Below, piece by piece: positions 43,178 through 50,976 of a stretch of DNA of 55,092 nucleotides. Positions within the stretch are counted from its first letter, which is position 1. Every line of letters starts with the position of its first letter. The notes below the pieces were generated by a model. The model saw nothing but the letters and a program-made list of their open reading frames with translations. It had not been told where the DNA came from and ran no database searches. The DNA is taken from assembly GCA_964510315.1 (NCBI GenBank), contig CAZEAP010000025.1:1-55092 (forward strand), read 5' to 3'. The stretch is from CAZEAP01 sp964510315 (GTDB lineage: Bacteria > Planctomycetota > Brocadiia > SM23-32). The translations under genes were made by a program, and so were the position numbers.

Positions 43178-44469
43178 GGCTCTCCCTCCCCTTCGCCGGA
43201 TTCGGTGGGTTCCGACTCCTCCAGGTTGAGCAGGTGGCCCATCTTCTCCTTCTTGGTGCGGAGGTAGTCCAGGTTTTCCCGTGCCGGGGGTATCTCGATG
43301 GGCACGCGCTCTACGATCTTCAGCCCGTAGCCGCTGAGGGCGTGGAACTTGCGGGGGTTGTTGGACATGAGGCGCATCTGCCGCACCCCCAGGTGGCGCA
43401 GTATCTGCGCCCCCAGCCCGTACTCCCGCTTGTCCACGGGCAGCCCCAGCTCTTCGTTCGCCTCCACGGTGTCCAGCCCGTTCTCCTGGAGCGCGTAGGC
43501 GTGGAGCTTGTTCTCCAGCCCTATGCCCCGGCCCTCCTGCCGCATGTAGAGGAGCACGCCCCGGCCCTCCTGCTGGATCATCTGGAGCGCCATCTCCAGT
43601 TGCTCTCCGCAGTCGCAGCGCCGCGAGTGGAGGATGTCACCGGTGAAGCACTCGTCGTGCACGCGCACCAGCACCGGCTCCTCGATGGCGGGCCCGGGGG
43701 TGTCGTCCGCCGTGCCGATGCCGCCGCAGCACACGGCAATGTGTTCCCTCTCATCCACCAGGGAACGGTAATAGTGCAGCTTGAATCGGCCGTAACGGGT
43801 CGGCAGATCGACGCACACCCGCTTGCTCACCAGGTACTCGCTCTGGTGACGGTAGCGGATCAGGTCGGCCGTAGTGCATATCTTCAGGTTCTCTTCGGCG
43901 GCCAACTCCTCCAGTTGAGGAAGCTTGGCCATCGTGCCGTCCGGATTCATCACCTCGCAGATGACGGCCGCCGGCTTCAGCCCCGCCAGGCGCACCAGGT
44001 CAACGCCAGCCTCGGTGTGGCCGGCTCGGACAAGGGTACCCCCCGGCCGTGCCAGCAGCGGCAGGATGTGCCCCGGGCGGACCAGGTCCGTGGGGCGCGC
44101 GTCCTCGGCCACCACCGTCCGAATGGTCACCGCCCGATCTTGCGCGCTCACCCCCGTCGAGATCCCTTCTGCGGCGTCAATCGTTACCGCGAAGGGCGTC
44201 CCGTAGGCGCTCAGGTTCTCCTCAACCATCGGGGAAAGCTCCAACTTCTCGGCCAGCTCCGGCCCCACCGCCAGGCACAGGAATCCCTTCGCACGGTTCA
44301 GCAGGAACGTCAGCGCCTCCGCGTCGACGTGCTCGGCCGCCAGGCAGAGGTCCCCCTCGTTCTCCCGGCCCTCGTCGTCGACGATGATCGCAAACCGCCC
44401 CTCCCGAAGGTCCTCCACCACCGCCGGAATCTCCGCGAAGGGCAAACCGGATTGGGATCGTTCAGGCAT
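43174..44469 (-). CDS. ribBA: Bifunctional DHBP synthase / GTP cyclohydrolase II
   Basis: Makes both riboflavin precursors: 3,4-dihydroxy-2-butanone-4-phosphate from ribulose-5-phosphate and the pyrimidine precursor from GTP. The RibB half (about 1-205) has VDDEGRENEGDL, TGVSAQDRAVTI and RAGHTEAGVDLVRLAGL. The RibA half (about 210-405) has zinc ligands in CFTGDILHSRRCDCGEQL, MRQEGRGIGLENKLHAY and LMSNNPRK. The 431 residues include an acidic tail (EESEPTESGEGEGEP). ATG 44467-44469 has GAGGAGAGG upstream. No FMN riboswitch and no other rib genes are adjacent. Confidence 0.96.
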   Translation of the reverse strand: MPERSQSGLPFAEIPAVVEDLREGRFAIIVDDEGRENEGDLCLAAEHVDAEALTFLLNRAKGFLCLAVGPELAEKLELSPMVEENLSAYGTPFAVTIDAAEGISTGVSAQDRAVTIRTVVAEDARPTDLVRPGHILPLLARPGGTLVRAGHTEAGVDLVRLAGLKPAAVICEVMNPDGTMAKLPQLEELAAEENLKICTTADLIRYRHQSEYLVSKRVCVDLPTRYGRFKLHYYRSLVDEREHIAVCCGGIGTADDTPGPAIEEPVLVRVHDECFTGDILHSRRCDCGEQLEMALQMIQQEGRGVLLYMRQEGRGIGLENKLHAYALQENGLDTVEANEELGLPVDKREYGLGAQILRHLGVRQMRLMSNNPRKFHALSGYGLKIVERVPIEIPPARENLDYLRTKKEKMGHLLNLEESEPTESGEGEGEP

Positions 44470-44510
44470 GACCTCTCCTCGTTCGCTGCCGGACGCCGGG
44501 AAGGCGCGCC

Positions 44511-45458
44511 TCAGCCCTCCCTCCTGAACCATTGTACGAACTCGGCCAGACCTTGTCTAATCGGAAAGCGGGGATCGTAGTCCAGCAGGCGCCTGGCCTT
44601 CGAGATGTCCGCGTAGGTCACCGGCACGTCCCCCGGCTGGTCCGGCAGCCGGTTGATGCGGGCCTCTTTGCCGAGTGCCCCCTCGATCAGGCCGATCAGC
44701 TCCCGCAGCTCCACCGGGTCGGAGTTCCCGAGGTTGATGATCTCAAAGTCCAGGGACCGCTCCAGGGCCGCCAGCACCGCGTCCACGATGTCCTCGCAAT
44801 AGGTGTAGTCCCGCCGGCTGGTCCCGTCCCCGTAGACCGGTATCGGCTCGCCGTCCTCGATCAGGCGGGTGAACTTGTGGATGGCCAGGTCCGGGCGCTG
44901 ACGTGGGCCGTAAACCGTGAAGAAGCGCAGCGCCACCACCGGCAGGCCGTAGAGGTGGTGATAGACGCGGCACAGCAGCTCCCCGGCGCGCTTGGTGGCC
45001 GCATAAGGGGAGATCGGATGCCGGATTGGATCGTCCTCGCTGAACGGCACGTCCTGGTTTACCCCGTAGACCGAGGAGCTGGAACCGAACACGAACTTCT
45101 CCACCCCCTCCCGCCGCGCCGCCTCCAGCAGGTTGATCGTCCCCCCGCAGTTGACCTCCTCGTAGAGGCGCGGATCCTCGATCGACGCCCGGACGCCGGC
45201 CCGCGCCGCCAGGTGCACCACCGAGTCCACGCCGCAGTCCGCCACCGCCGAACGGCACAGCTCCGCGTCCCGGATATCGCCCTCCAACACCTCAACCTTG
45301 CCGGTCCGCAGCGCCCCGGCGATGTTCTCCCTCTTCACCTGAGGGGAGTAGTAATCGTTGAAGTTGTCGAGGCAGACAACCTCCTGTCCCTGCGCGGCCA
45401 GCCGGTCCACCACGTGGCTGCCGATAAAACCCGCTCCACCGGTCACCAGCACCTTCAT
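44511..45458 (-). CDS. NAD-dependent epimerase, UDP-glucuronate 4-epimerase-like
   Basis: A 315-residue extended SDR enzyme acting on nucleotide sugars. It has the Rossmann motif TGGAGFIGSH (residues 6-15), the DNFNDYYSPQVKRENIA loop characteristic of UDP-glucuronate 4-epimerases, the catalytic SSSVYG Ser/Thr site and YAATK (near 152). The C-terminus includes INLGNSDPVELRELI and the LDYDPRFPIRQGLAEFVQWF end of this group. UDP-glucose 4-epimerase is the main alternative. AGGAGG just before ATG 45456-45458 sets the start. The product would feed cell-surface polysaccharide or LPS synthesis. Confidence 0.93.
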   Translation of the reverse strand: MKVLVTGGAGFIGSHVVDRLAAQGQEVVCLDNFNDYYSPQVKRENIAGALRTGKVEVLEGDIRDAELCRSAVADCGVDSVVHLAARAGVRASIEDPRLYEEVNCGGTINLLEAARREGVEKFVFGSSSSVYGVNQDVPFSEDDPIRHPISPYAATKRAGELLCRVYHHLYGLPVVALRFFTVYGPRQRPDLAIHKFTRLIEDGEPIPVYGDGTSRRDYTYCEDIVDAVLAALERSLDFEIINLGNSDPVELRELIGLIEGALGKEARINRLPDQPGDVPVTYADISKARRLLDYDPRFPIRQGLAEFVQWFRREG

Positions 45459-46071
45459 CCGTTCCTCCTGGTCGCCGTAACTCGTGGAGAACATCTTACG
45501 GGAAAACCGCGGCGCTTCCCAGCCCCCGGCCTGCAGCTCACCCCATTTATAACCACAAATAAAAGTCTTGCATCTCACGCCACTCTTCCTTATACGGAGA
45601 CCGCGCCGGCGGCGACGGTCGGGCCCATTTTGCTCGGAGTTGGATCAGGGGTGCTGACGGCATGGCTCATTCTCCGCCCTGCCCCGGGCGGAGGCACCCG
45701 AGCACCCTCGAGGTAACGATTGATCGAGAACTCCGGAGGAGCAACGAAGACAACAACTACCATGCTCTCGACAAGAGCTGGAACTTTGTCCTTCAGTCGG
45801 AGACCCGGGTGGTAGCCCGATCAGACACGGCGAAGTGCGAGACTGCCGGCGTCGAGCCGGATACCTTCCGACTCATCAAGCAGGAGTAGCTTGTGGCAGT
45901 ACTAATCCTGTGCCACTGACTACAGTAAGGAAGACGTGGCGTCCTCATTTCGTCCTCGGGTGCTGATTTGGGCTTTCGGGAATTCAGATTTTGCGCGCCA
46001 GCGTTCTCCGGGAGCAATACCGGAGCCCGCCAGCCCGGCGAGAACGTTCCGGGCGCGAAGAAAGGGGTGGC
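45459..46071. other. 613-base region without a clear gene
   Basis: A plus-strand promoter-like pair (TTGCAT at 45568-45573, TTATAC at 45590-45595, 16-base spacing) precedes a small open frame at 45662-45889. Its second half (SNEDNNYHALDKSWNFVLQS, then DTAKCETAGVEPDTFRLIKQ) looks protein-like but matches no family I know. It may be the 3' remnant of a lost gene at the edge of the RHS locus. Confidence 0.35.
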
Positions 46072-46494
46072 ATGAAAACTGAAGGGTTTTCACTGGCAAG
46101 GATTGCCTTTGTGGCCTTTCTCATGCTTTTCGGGATTGCGTCGGTGTTCGAGGCCCTGTGGGCCGGGCCTTCCCCGGAAGCGGTCTACGCCGTGCAACTG
46201 TCTGGTGTGGTGGTGGCCGCGGAAGTTGCGCTGTGGGGTGCCCTCGCCGGCTGGGAACGTTCCAGAGGGCCGAGGAAAAGGCCACGCCTCAAGACAATGC
46301 TGCTGAGAGCGGTCTTCTTTGCGGTTGCTATGGCTGTGTTCTCCGTGCCGGTCATTCTGCTGGTTGACAAGGTGAGGAGTCCTTTTCTTGCACTTGTGAT
46401 CGCGGTGGTCTTAGCGCCATCATTTCTCTATGCCGTCTATATGGCTTTTCGGCTGGCAGCGAGGACTGACCAGCAATCCGCAGAGGGCGCTTGA
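46072..46494 (+). CDS. Small four-helix membrane protein of unknown function
   Basis: 140 residues with about four hydrophobic segments: ARIAFVAFLMLFGIASVFEA, AVQLSGVVVAAEVALWGALA, AVFFAVAMAVFSVPVILLVD and SPFLALVIAVVLAPSFLYAV. The loop between the second and third is basic (ERSRGPRKRPRLK). No family is recognised. The ATG at 46072 is chosen over an upstream open extension. It sits just upstream of the RHS tip gene. Small membrane proteins are common partners of RHS C-terminal domains, so it could be a leftover immunity-type gene whose upstream cassette is gone. Confidence 0.6.
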   Translation: MKTEGFSLARIAFVAFLMLFGIASVFEALWAGPSPEAVYAVQLSGVVVAAEVALWGALAGWERSRGPRKRPRLKTMLLRAVFFAVAMAVFSVPVILLVDKVRSPFLALVIAVVLAPSFLYAVYMAFRLAARTDQQSAEGA

Positions 46495-46575
46495 GTTGGC
46501 TCTGTCGGGGAAGCTGAGTTAGCCTGAGGTATTGATGATCGGTTCGGCCTTAGCGGAGGGAGGGACTTTCTCCAC

Positions 46576-48165
46576 ATGAAGGCCACCGAAAGCAGTCCTT
46601 CCAGGGGATCGACCGACAACAAGGACCTGAACGACTCCGGCTCGAACCTCTCCGGATACGGATACGACAGCTTCGGGCGCATCGCCCACCACCGCTGGAA
46701 GGACTCGGGCGGCACCCTGCTGGCCGGGTGGGCCTACGATTACGACCGGGTCGGAAAACCGGAGCCGACAAGGCGTAGGTCGGCGAGGGCGAAGCCCGCA
46801 GCCCTGAGCGAAGCGAAGGCGCGAAGCCATGCGGAGCGCAACCGCCTCATCGAGGTGGAGGAGAACCAGAGCGGCACGTGGACGAAGATCGCCCAATACA
46901 AATACGACGGCAAGACCCGGCGGGTGCTCAAAGCAGTCACCAACAAGGGCGACCTCAACGGCACCACGCGCTTCCTGTGGGGCGGGACCTCCGATTGGCA
47001 GGCGCTTGAGGAACGGGACGAGTCAGGAAATCTCGTCGCCCGGTACACGTATGCGCCCGGTTACCTGGACGCCGTGGCCAGACAGCAACGCGACCTGAAC
47101 GCGGACGGGGATTTCGCCGATTCGAACGAGGTGGTATGGTATCATAGCAATATAATCTATTCCGTCTGTGCACTCTCGAATTCCTCGGGGTCCGTCGTGG
47201 AAAGATACCGCTACGACGCCTATGGAGCCGCGACTGTCCTCGATGCCGACGGCTCCGACGACGCGGACGGAGTATCGGACATCGAGAATCCCTACAGGTT
47301 CACGGCCAGAAGGCTGGAGGCGGCCTCCGGCCTGATGCAGTACAGGCACCGCTACTACGACGCGGCCCACGGTCGTTTCGTCTCCCGCGACCCCGCCGGC
47401 TACCGGGACGCCTTCAACCTCTACGGCTACGTCACCCAGCGCCCCACATCGGCGACAGATCCGATGGGGTTGACCGGGGACGTTCCTTTGCCGCCACTCA
47501 CGCCCGGGTACGGCTTCGGAAAGTGGAAGAAGCACGACTGGCAGTATGTAACGGCTTATCCGAAGCGGGTTATCCCGTATGCAGGAGCGACCACCCGGGC
47601 TCCCAACGCGCGGCCCGCGAAAGCCGAGACCGTGGACTGCCTTATCAAACGCCAAGACGCACGCGGCGATGTCGTCGAAGTGGGCGGGCGCAAAATGTGG
47701 CGGCTGAGGAGGCGGTGGGAGTACAAAAAGGTTGAAGTCAACCTGGAGGAGTGCGCAAGGGAGACTAACAAGCCGGTCAGGTTGCCAACAGTGATTCCTG
47801 TAGAAGATTGGAAGATCAGGAAGTACATTCCGATGCTGGAAAACTTGCCCGGCGCGCCCCCTGGGTTAGAGGTCAAGATCGCTTTCTACTACCATTTCTA
47901 TATCGGCAAGCAAGACTACGACCCCCGGCGTTGTGCAAAAGGGAAGCCCTGTCAAGTCAACACATATCGGAAGGAAGATATAGTGACTGGAAGATGGTCA
48001 TGGACACGGAGTATGTCCATCCGGTGCCCCAAAGGGTGGCTCGATGATCAAGCGTGGCAGAAGGCTCTGAAGCGCGGCGTCACAGAGAAGTGGCCGGTTC
48101 CGAGCCGTGCAGATGCTTGCTGTCGTTGGTATTTGAAGCACAAGACCGGTCTGGTTCCCAAATAG
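46576..48165 (+). CDS. RHS/YD-repeat tip protein with variable C-terminal domain (cassette 1)
   Basis: 529 residues. Residues 1-299 are the end of an RHS core: YGYDSFGRIAHHRW, YDYDRVG, YKYDGKTRRVL, YRYDAYGAATVLDADG and the terminal signature RYYDAAHGRFVSRDPAGY, NLYGYVTQRPTSATDPMGL. Residues 300-529 are an unrelated, apparently unique domain with scattered Cys and a basic C-terminus, less GC-rich by eye. A 28-residue insertion (from KPEPTRRRSARAK to SHAER) interrupts YDRVG and NRLIEVEE and is encoded by a REP-like element. There is no signal peptide and few repeats, so it is a truncated tip. The HEAT-repeat gene follows after 25 bases. Confidence 0.85.
   Translation: MKATESSPSRGSTDNKDLNDSGSNLSGYGYDSFGRIAHHRWKDSGGTLLAGWAYDYDRVGKPEPTRRRSARAKPAALSEAKARSHAERNRLIEVEENQSGTWTKIAQYKYDGKTRRVLKAVTNKGDLNGTTRFLWGGTSDWQALEERDESGNLVARYTYAPGYLDAVARQQRDLNADGDFADSNEVVWYHSNIIYSVCALSNSSGSVVERYRYDAYGAATVLDADGSDDADGVSDIENPYRFTARRLEAASGLMQYRHRYYDAAHGRFVSRDPAGYRDAFNLYGYVTQRPTSATDPMGLTGDVPLPPLTPGYGFGKWKKHDWQYVTAYPKRVIPYAGATTRAPNARPAKAETVDCLIKRQDARGDVVEVGGRKMWRLRRRWEYKKVEVNLEECARETNKPVRLPTVIPVEDWKIRKYIPMLENLPGAPPGLEVKIAFYYHFYIGKQDYDPRRCAKGKPCQVNTYRKEDIVTGRWSWTRSMSIRCPKGWLDDQAWQKALKRGVTEKWPVPSRADACCRWYLKHKTGLVPK
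46758..46847. repeat. REP-like element inserted in frame within the RHS core
   Basis: It contains GCCCTGAGCGAAGCGAAGGC (46801-46820) and GAAGCCATGCGGAGCGCAAC, nearly identical to the element at 54767-54807. The short direct repeat AACCG flanks it. It adds 84 bases (28 codons) and keeps the reading frame. Confidence 0.65.
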
Positions 48166-48190
48166 GGTTCCACTATCCAGGGAGGTGGCA

Positions 48191-49822
48191 ATGGGACGCA
48201 CTAAGAAGTTCGCGCAGGTGCTCTTAGCCGTCGCTTTGGGTGCGGCAATACTTCTATCGGTCTCCGGGGCCGCGCCCCCATCGGAGGCACCCGGCGACGT
48301 ACAGTCTGCTGAGGAAGGCCGTCTTCGCCCGCCGGAGAACCCATTCAGCTGGGAGCCCCCGTGGACGCGTGAGAAGTACATCGTGTTCCAGCCGCCTTTG
48401 CGCGAAAAGGGGCCGGCCGGGATCCCCATATTGGCGGCGAACTACGGCACTGCGGACGACTACGTCAAAGGGATCATTGCAGGCCTCTGGAGGGAATGGT
48501 CACGCTATGAGATTACCCACCGTGCACTGGGGGAGCCGTTGCTGGAGACGTTCCGCCAGGAGCAGGACGAGGGGTTGGCCGAGACGCTGGCGGAAGCCCT
48601 CGGGAACGTGGCCACAACTTCCTCGGAGACGGCGCCCATCGAGAAAGCTTTAGTTACGCGGCTGCGCAGAGCACAGCGTTCGAGCTTGCAGGAAGAGCTG
48701 ATCCGCGCTCTGGGTGAACTGAAGGCCGCCCGGGCGGTCGAGACGTTGGAGGAACTGGCCGGCACGGCCGAGCCGAACGCCGCGATTTGGGCTCACGCTG
48801 CGCTGGTAAAGATCACAGGGAACCCCGACGGGCACCTCGACGCCGTCGTCAACGCCATGGAGCAAGGGCTTCCCTCGCTGAGTTACCCTGAGGTTACTGC
48901 GTGTGAATGTCTGAGGTGGATCGGCCCGGCGGCCGCTCCGGCGGTGCCCGCCATCATCGACAGATTACGAGATGAGCCGTCCCTGCTGCCCTTCCAACTT
49001 GATGCCATAAGCGGGATAGGGGTGGTCGGGGCGGAAGATATCCGCTCTATAGAGGAGTACTTCCTCGCTCCCCGGACCCCCGTAGCGTACCGGCAGATCG
49101 CGCCCCGTGCATTCTATGATCTCGAGGGGCAAACCGAACTCGTTGTGTCAACGCTGATACGTTTGTATGAGGCCAGCACGAAAAGCGCGGCGGTCCGAGC
49201 GGCCATGCTCCAGGCGCTGGGCAAAATCGGGGACGGCTCCCCGGCGGTGGTCGCGCGACTATTCGACGGTGCGCGTTCCCATTATCCCTCCGTCAGGGCG
49301 TCTGCTCTGCGCGGCCTGGGTCGGCAGGCCCCGGAGCACCCTAAGGCCCTGGAGCTGCTCCTGGAAGCCGGACGGAGCGACGATCCCAACATCCGCGCGG
49401 CGGCCGTGGACGGACTGGGGGAGATGGGACGGGGCGCCGAGGAAGTGGTGCCGGTTTTGATAGAGTCATTGTCGGACGAGCAGGACGCCGTGAAAACCCG
49501 GGCCGCACGGGCGTTGGGCGCCTACGGGAATGAATCCGATGCCGCCTTTGGTGCGCTGCTGGGCGTCCTCCGGGAAGAGCGGCGGCATGTCTACCTGCTG
49601 GAAAACACGATGCACGGCCTGCGCAGAATGGGGGCTGCGGCCCGTCCGGCGGTGCCGTTGCTGGAGCGCTTTGCGGCAAACTACGGGCAGGCGTTAGAGG
49701 AAGAGTTCCGTGTCGAGTTCCGACTTCTGCTGGCCGACACGGCCCACGATGTCCTCAAGAGCATCCTTGGCGACGAACACAAGAGACCAATCTCGGCAAT
49801 GACCCTCGAGCCGACGCGTTGA
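48191..49822 (+). CDS. Secreted HEAT-repeat protein
   Basis: 543 residues. A signal peptide (KFAQVLLAVALGAAILLSVS) is followed by a Pro-rich linker. HEAT-like helical pairs then run over residues about 110-500 (EELIRALGELKAARAVETLE, AMLQALGKIGDGSPAVVARL, PSVRASALRGLGRQAPEHPK, IRAAAVDGLGEMGRGAEEVV, RAARALGAYGNESDAAFGAL). GGAGGT four bases before ATG 48191 sets the start. It follows the RHS tip gene after 25 bases and precedes a second RHS tip in the same frame. HEAT proteins are known immunity or binding partners in polymorphic toxin systems; here that role is inferred from position only. Confidence 0.82.
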   Translation: MGRTKKFAQVLLAVALGAAILLSVSGAAPPSEAPGDVQSAEEGRLRPPENPFSWEPPWTREKYIVFQPPLREKGPAGIPILAANYGTADDYVKGIIAGLWREWSRYEITHRALGEPLLETFRQEQDEGLAETLAEALGNVATTSSETAPIEKALVTRLRRAQRSSLQEELIRALGELKAARAVETLEELAGTAEPNAAIWAHAALVKITGNPDGHLDAVVNAMEQGLPSLSYPEVTACECLRWIGPAAAPAVPAIIDRLRDEPSLLPFQLDAISGIGVVGAEDIRSIEEYFLAPRTPVAYRQIAPRAFYDLEGQTELVVSTLIRLYEASTKSAAVRAAMLQALGKIGDGSPAVVARLFDGARSHYPSVRASALRGLGRQAPEHPKALELLLEAGRSDDPNIRAAAVDGLGEMGRGAEEVVPVLIESLSDEQDAVKTRAARALGAYGNESDAAFGALLGVLREERRHVYLLENTMHGLRRMGAAARPAVPLLERFAANYGQALEEEFRVEFRLLLADTAHDVLKSILGDEHKRPISAMTLEPTR

Positions 49823-49879
49823 CCTTCGCCGGAGGCGGCATCGGCCCCTTCGACCGGGCTCAGGGCAGGCTGGCAGTGC
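49823..49879. repeat. REP-like element at the 5' edge of RHS cassette 2
   Basis: CCCCTTCGACCGGGCTCAGG (49845-49864), followed by GCAGGC, is the inverse form of the GCCCTGAGC-GAAGG element family. It lies exactly between the HEAT gene stop and the first recognisable RHS codons. Confidence 0.6.
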
Positions 49880-50008
49880 CTGGAGGAAAGAGACGGCTCA
49901 GGTGATCTCATCGCCCGCTTCACGTACGCGCCGGGCTACATCGACAGTCCGGCCCGTCAGGAGAGAGACCTCAACACGGACGGTGACTTTGCCGACTCTG
50001 ATGAAGTC

Positions 50009-50758
50009 GTGTATTATCATGCGAGCACCATCTACAGCATCTTTGCTCTTTCAAATACCGATGAGTCGGTGGTGGAGCGCTACCGCCATACCGCCTACGG
50101 CGAGACCACCGTCCTGGACGCCGACGGCACGGAAGATGCCGACGGAGCCAGCGACGTCGGCAACCCGTATCTGTTCCAGTCGCGCCGGTGGGAGCCGGCG
50201 GCGGGCATCATGCAATTCCGCCACCGGGAATACGCCCCAGACCTCGGCCGCTTCCTGCAGAGAGACCCCCTGGGGATCTTTACTCGAGCTCGGATCCAAA
50301 AATCTAAGTGGGGTGTCGGCGACGCAGACCTGCTCAAGCTATATCAATTTGCCAACTCAAGCCCCATCCAATCGGCAGATCCGCTGGGGACTTCGTGCCA
50401 TAGGTGGTGGGAGGCGGAACCTGAGTGGCCTGACTGCCCGAAGTCTGAGCCAGAGGGCAACCCGGACTGGTGCAAGGAAGAGTACAGCCCCCTTCACTAC
50501 GGCTACGTCTGCTACCGCGAAGTAGGGCGCAGGTACGGCTCTCAGCAGTGTTGTTACGCTGGGGACGTTGTAGAGGAGTCGCCGGACTGTATAAATCCAG
50601 TGTCCGCCGAGGAAAAAGGCGGTGATTTTTGCGACTATAGCCCGACTTGGATGATCTGGCACTACTATTTCGACGTAGAGGCAAAGGTGCCCCCTAAGCT
50701 TTGTCAAGAGTGTTGGGATGAGATGGATCTGCCGCCGCCTGCCCCCGGGTGGATGTAA
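50009..50758 (+). CDS. 5'-truncated RHS tip with Cys-rich C-terminal domain (cassette 2)
   Basis: 249 residues from a GTG. RHS homology already begins in the same open frame at about 49880 (LEERDGSGDLIARFTYAPGY), where no start codon exists, so the gene is an orphan tip or pseudogene. It parallels cassette 1 almost residue for residue (VVERYRHTAYGETTVLDADG, REYAPDLGRFLQRDPLG) up to QSADPLG, then switches to a different domain of about 120 residues with ten cysteines. CYREVGRRYGSQQCCYAGDV recalls AMOP-type Cys-rich modules. A secreted ankyrin-repeat gene follows. Expression is uncertain. Confidence 0.65.
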   Translation: MYYHASTIYSIFALSNTDESVVERYRHTAYGETTVLDADGTEDADGASDVGNPYLFQSRRWEPAAGIMQFRHREYAPDLGRFLQRDPLGIFTRARIQKSKWGVGDADLLKLYQFANSSPIQSADPLGTSCHRWWEAEPEWPDCPKSEPEGNPDWCKEEYSPLHYGYVCYREVGRRYGSQQCCYAGDVVEESPDCINPVSAEEKGGDFCDYSPTWMIWHYYFDVEAKVPPKLCQECWDEMDLPPPAPGWM

Positions 50759-50976
50759 CTGCCGTCTTCCATCCCAATTCTATGATTTGGCTGTCCAAAC
50801 GCGGAACGTTCGGGGTGAAAGTGGGCGGATACCTTGCTGGTGCGGTTCGCAACACGATTCCTTGGCGGTTTCCAGCAAGCCAAAGCTGCACCGGCGGGAG
50901 TTGTCTCGACAGAGCTGTGCCGGGAAACCCGGGGCATCGGACTAATCAGTCGAAGAGACTAGGCAAGGAGGCTCCA

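Noticed and set aside
43174..45458. FMN riboswitch before ribBA
   Set aside because: The upstream stretch is the end of the epimerase gene and shows none of the conserved RFN elements.
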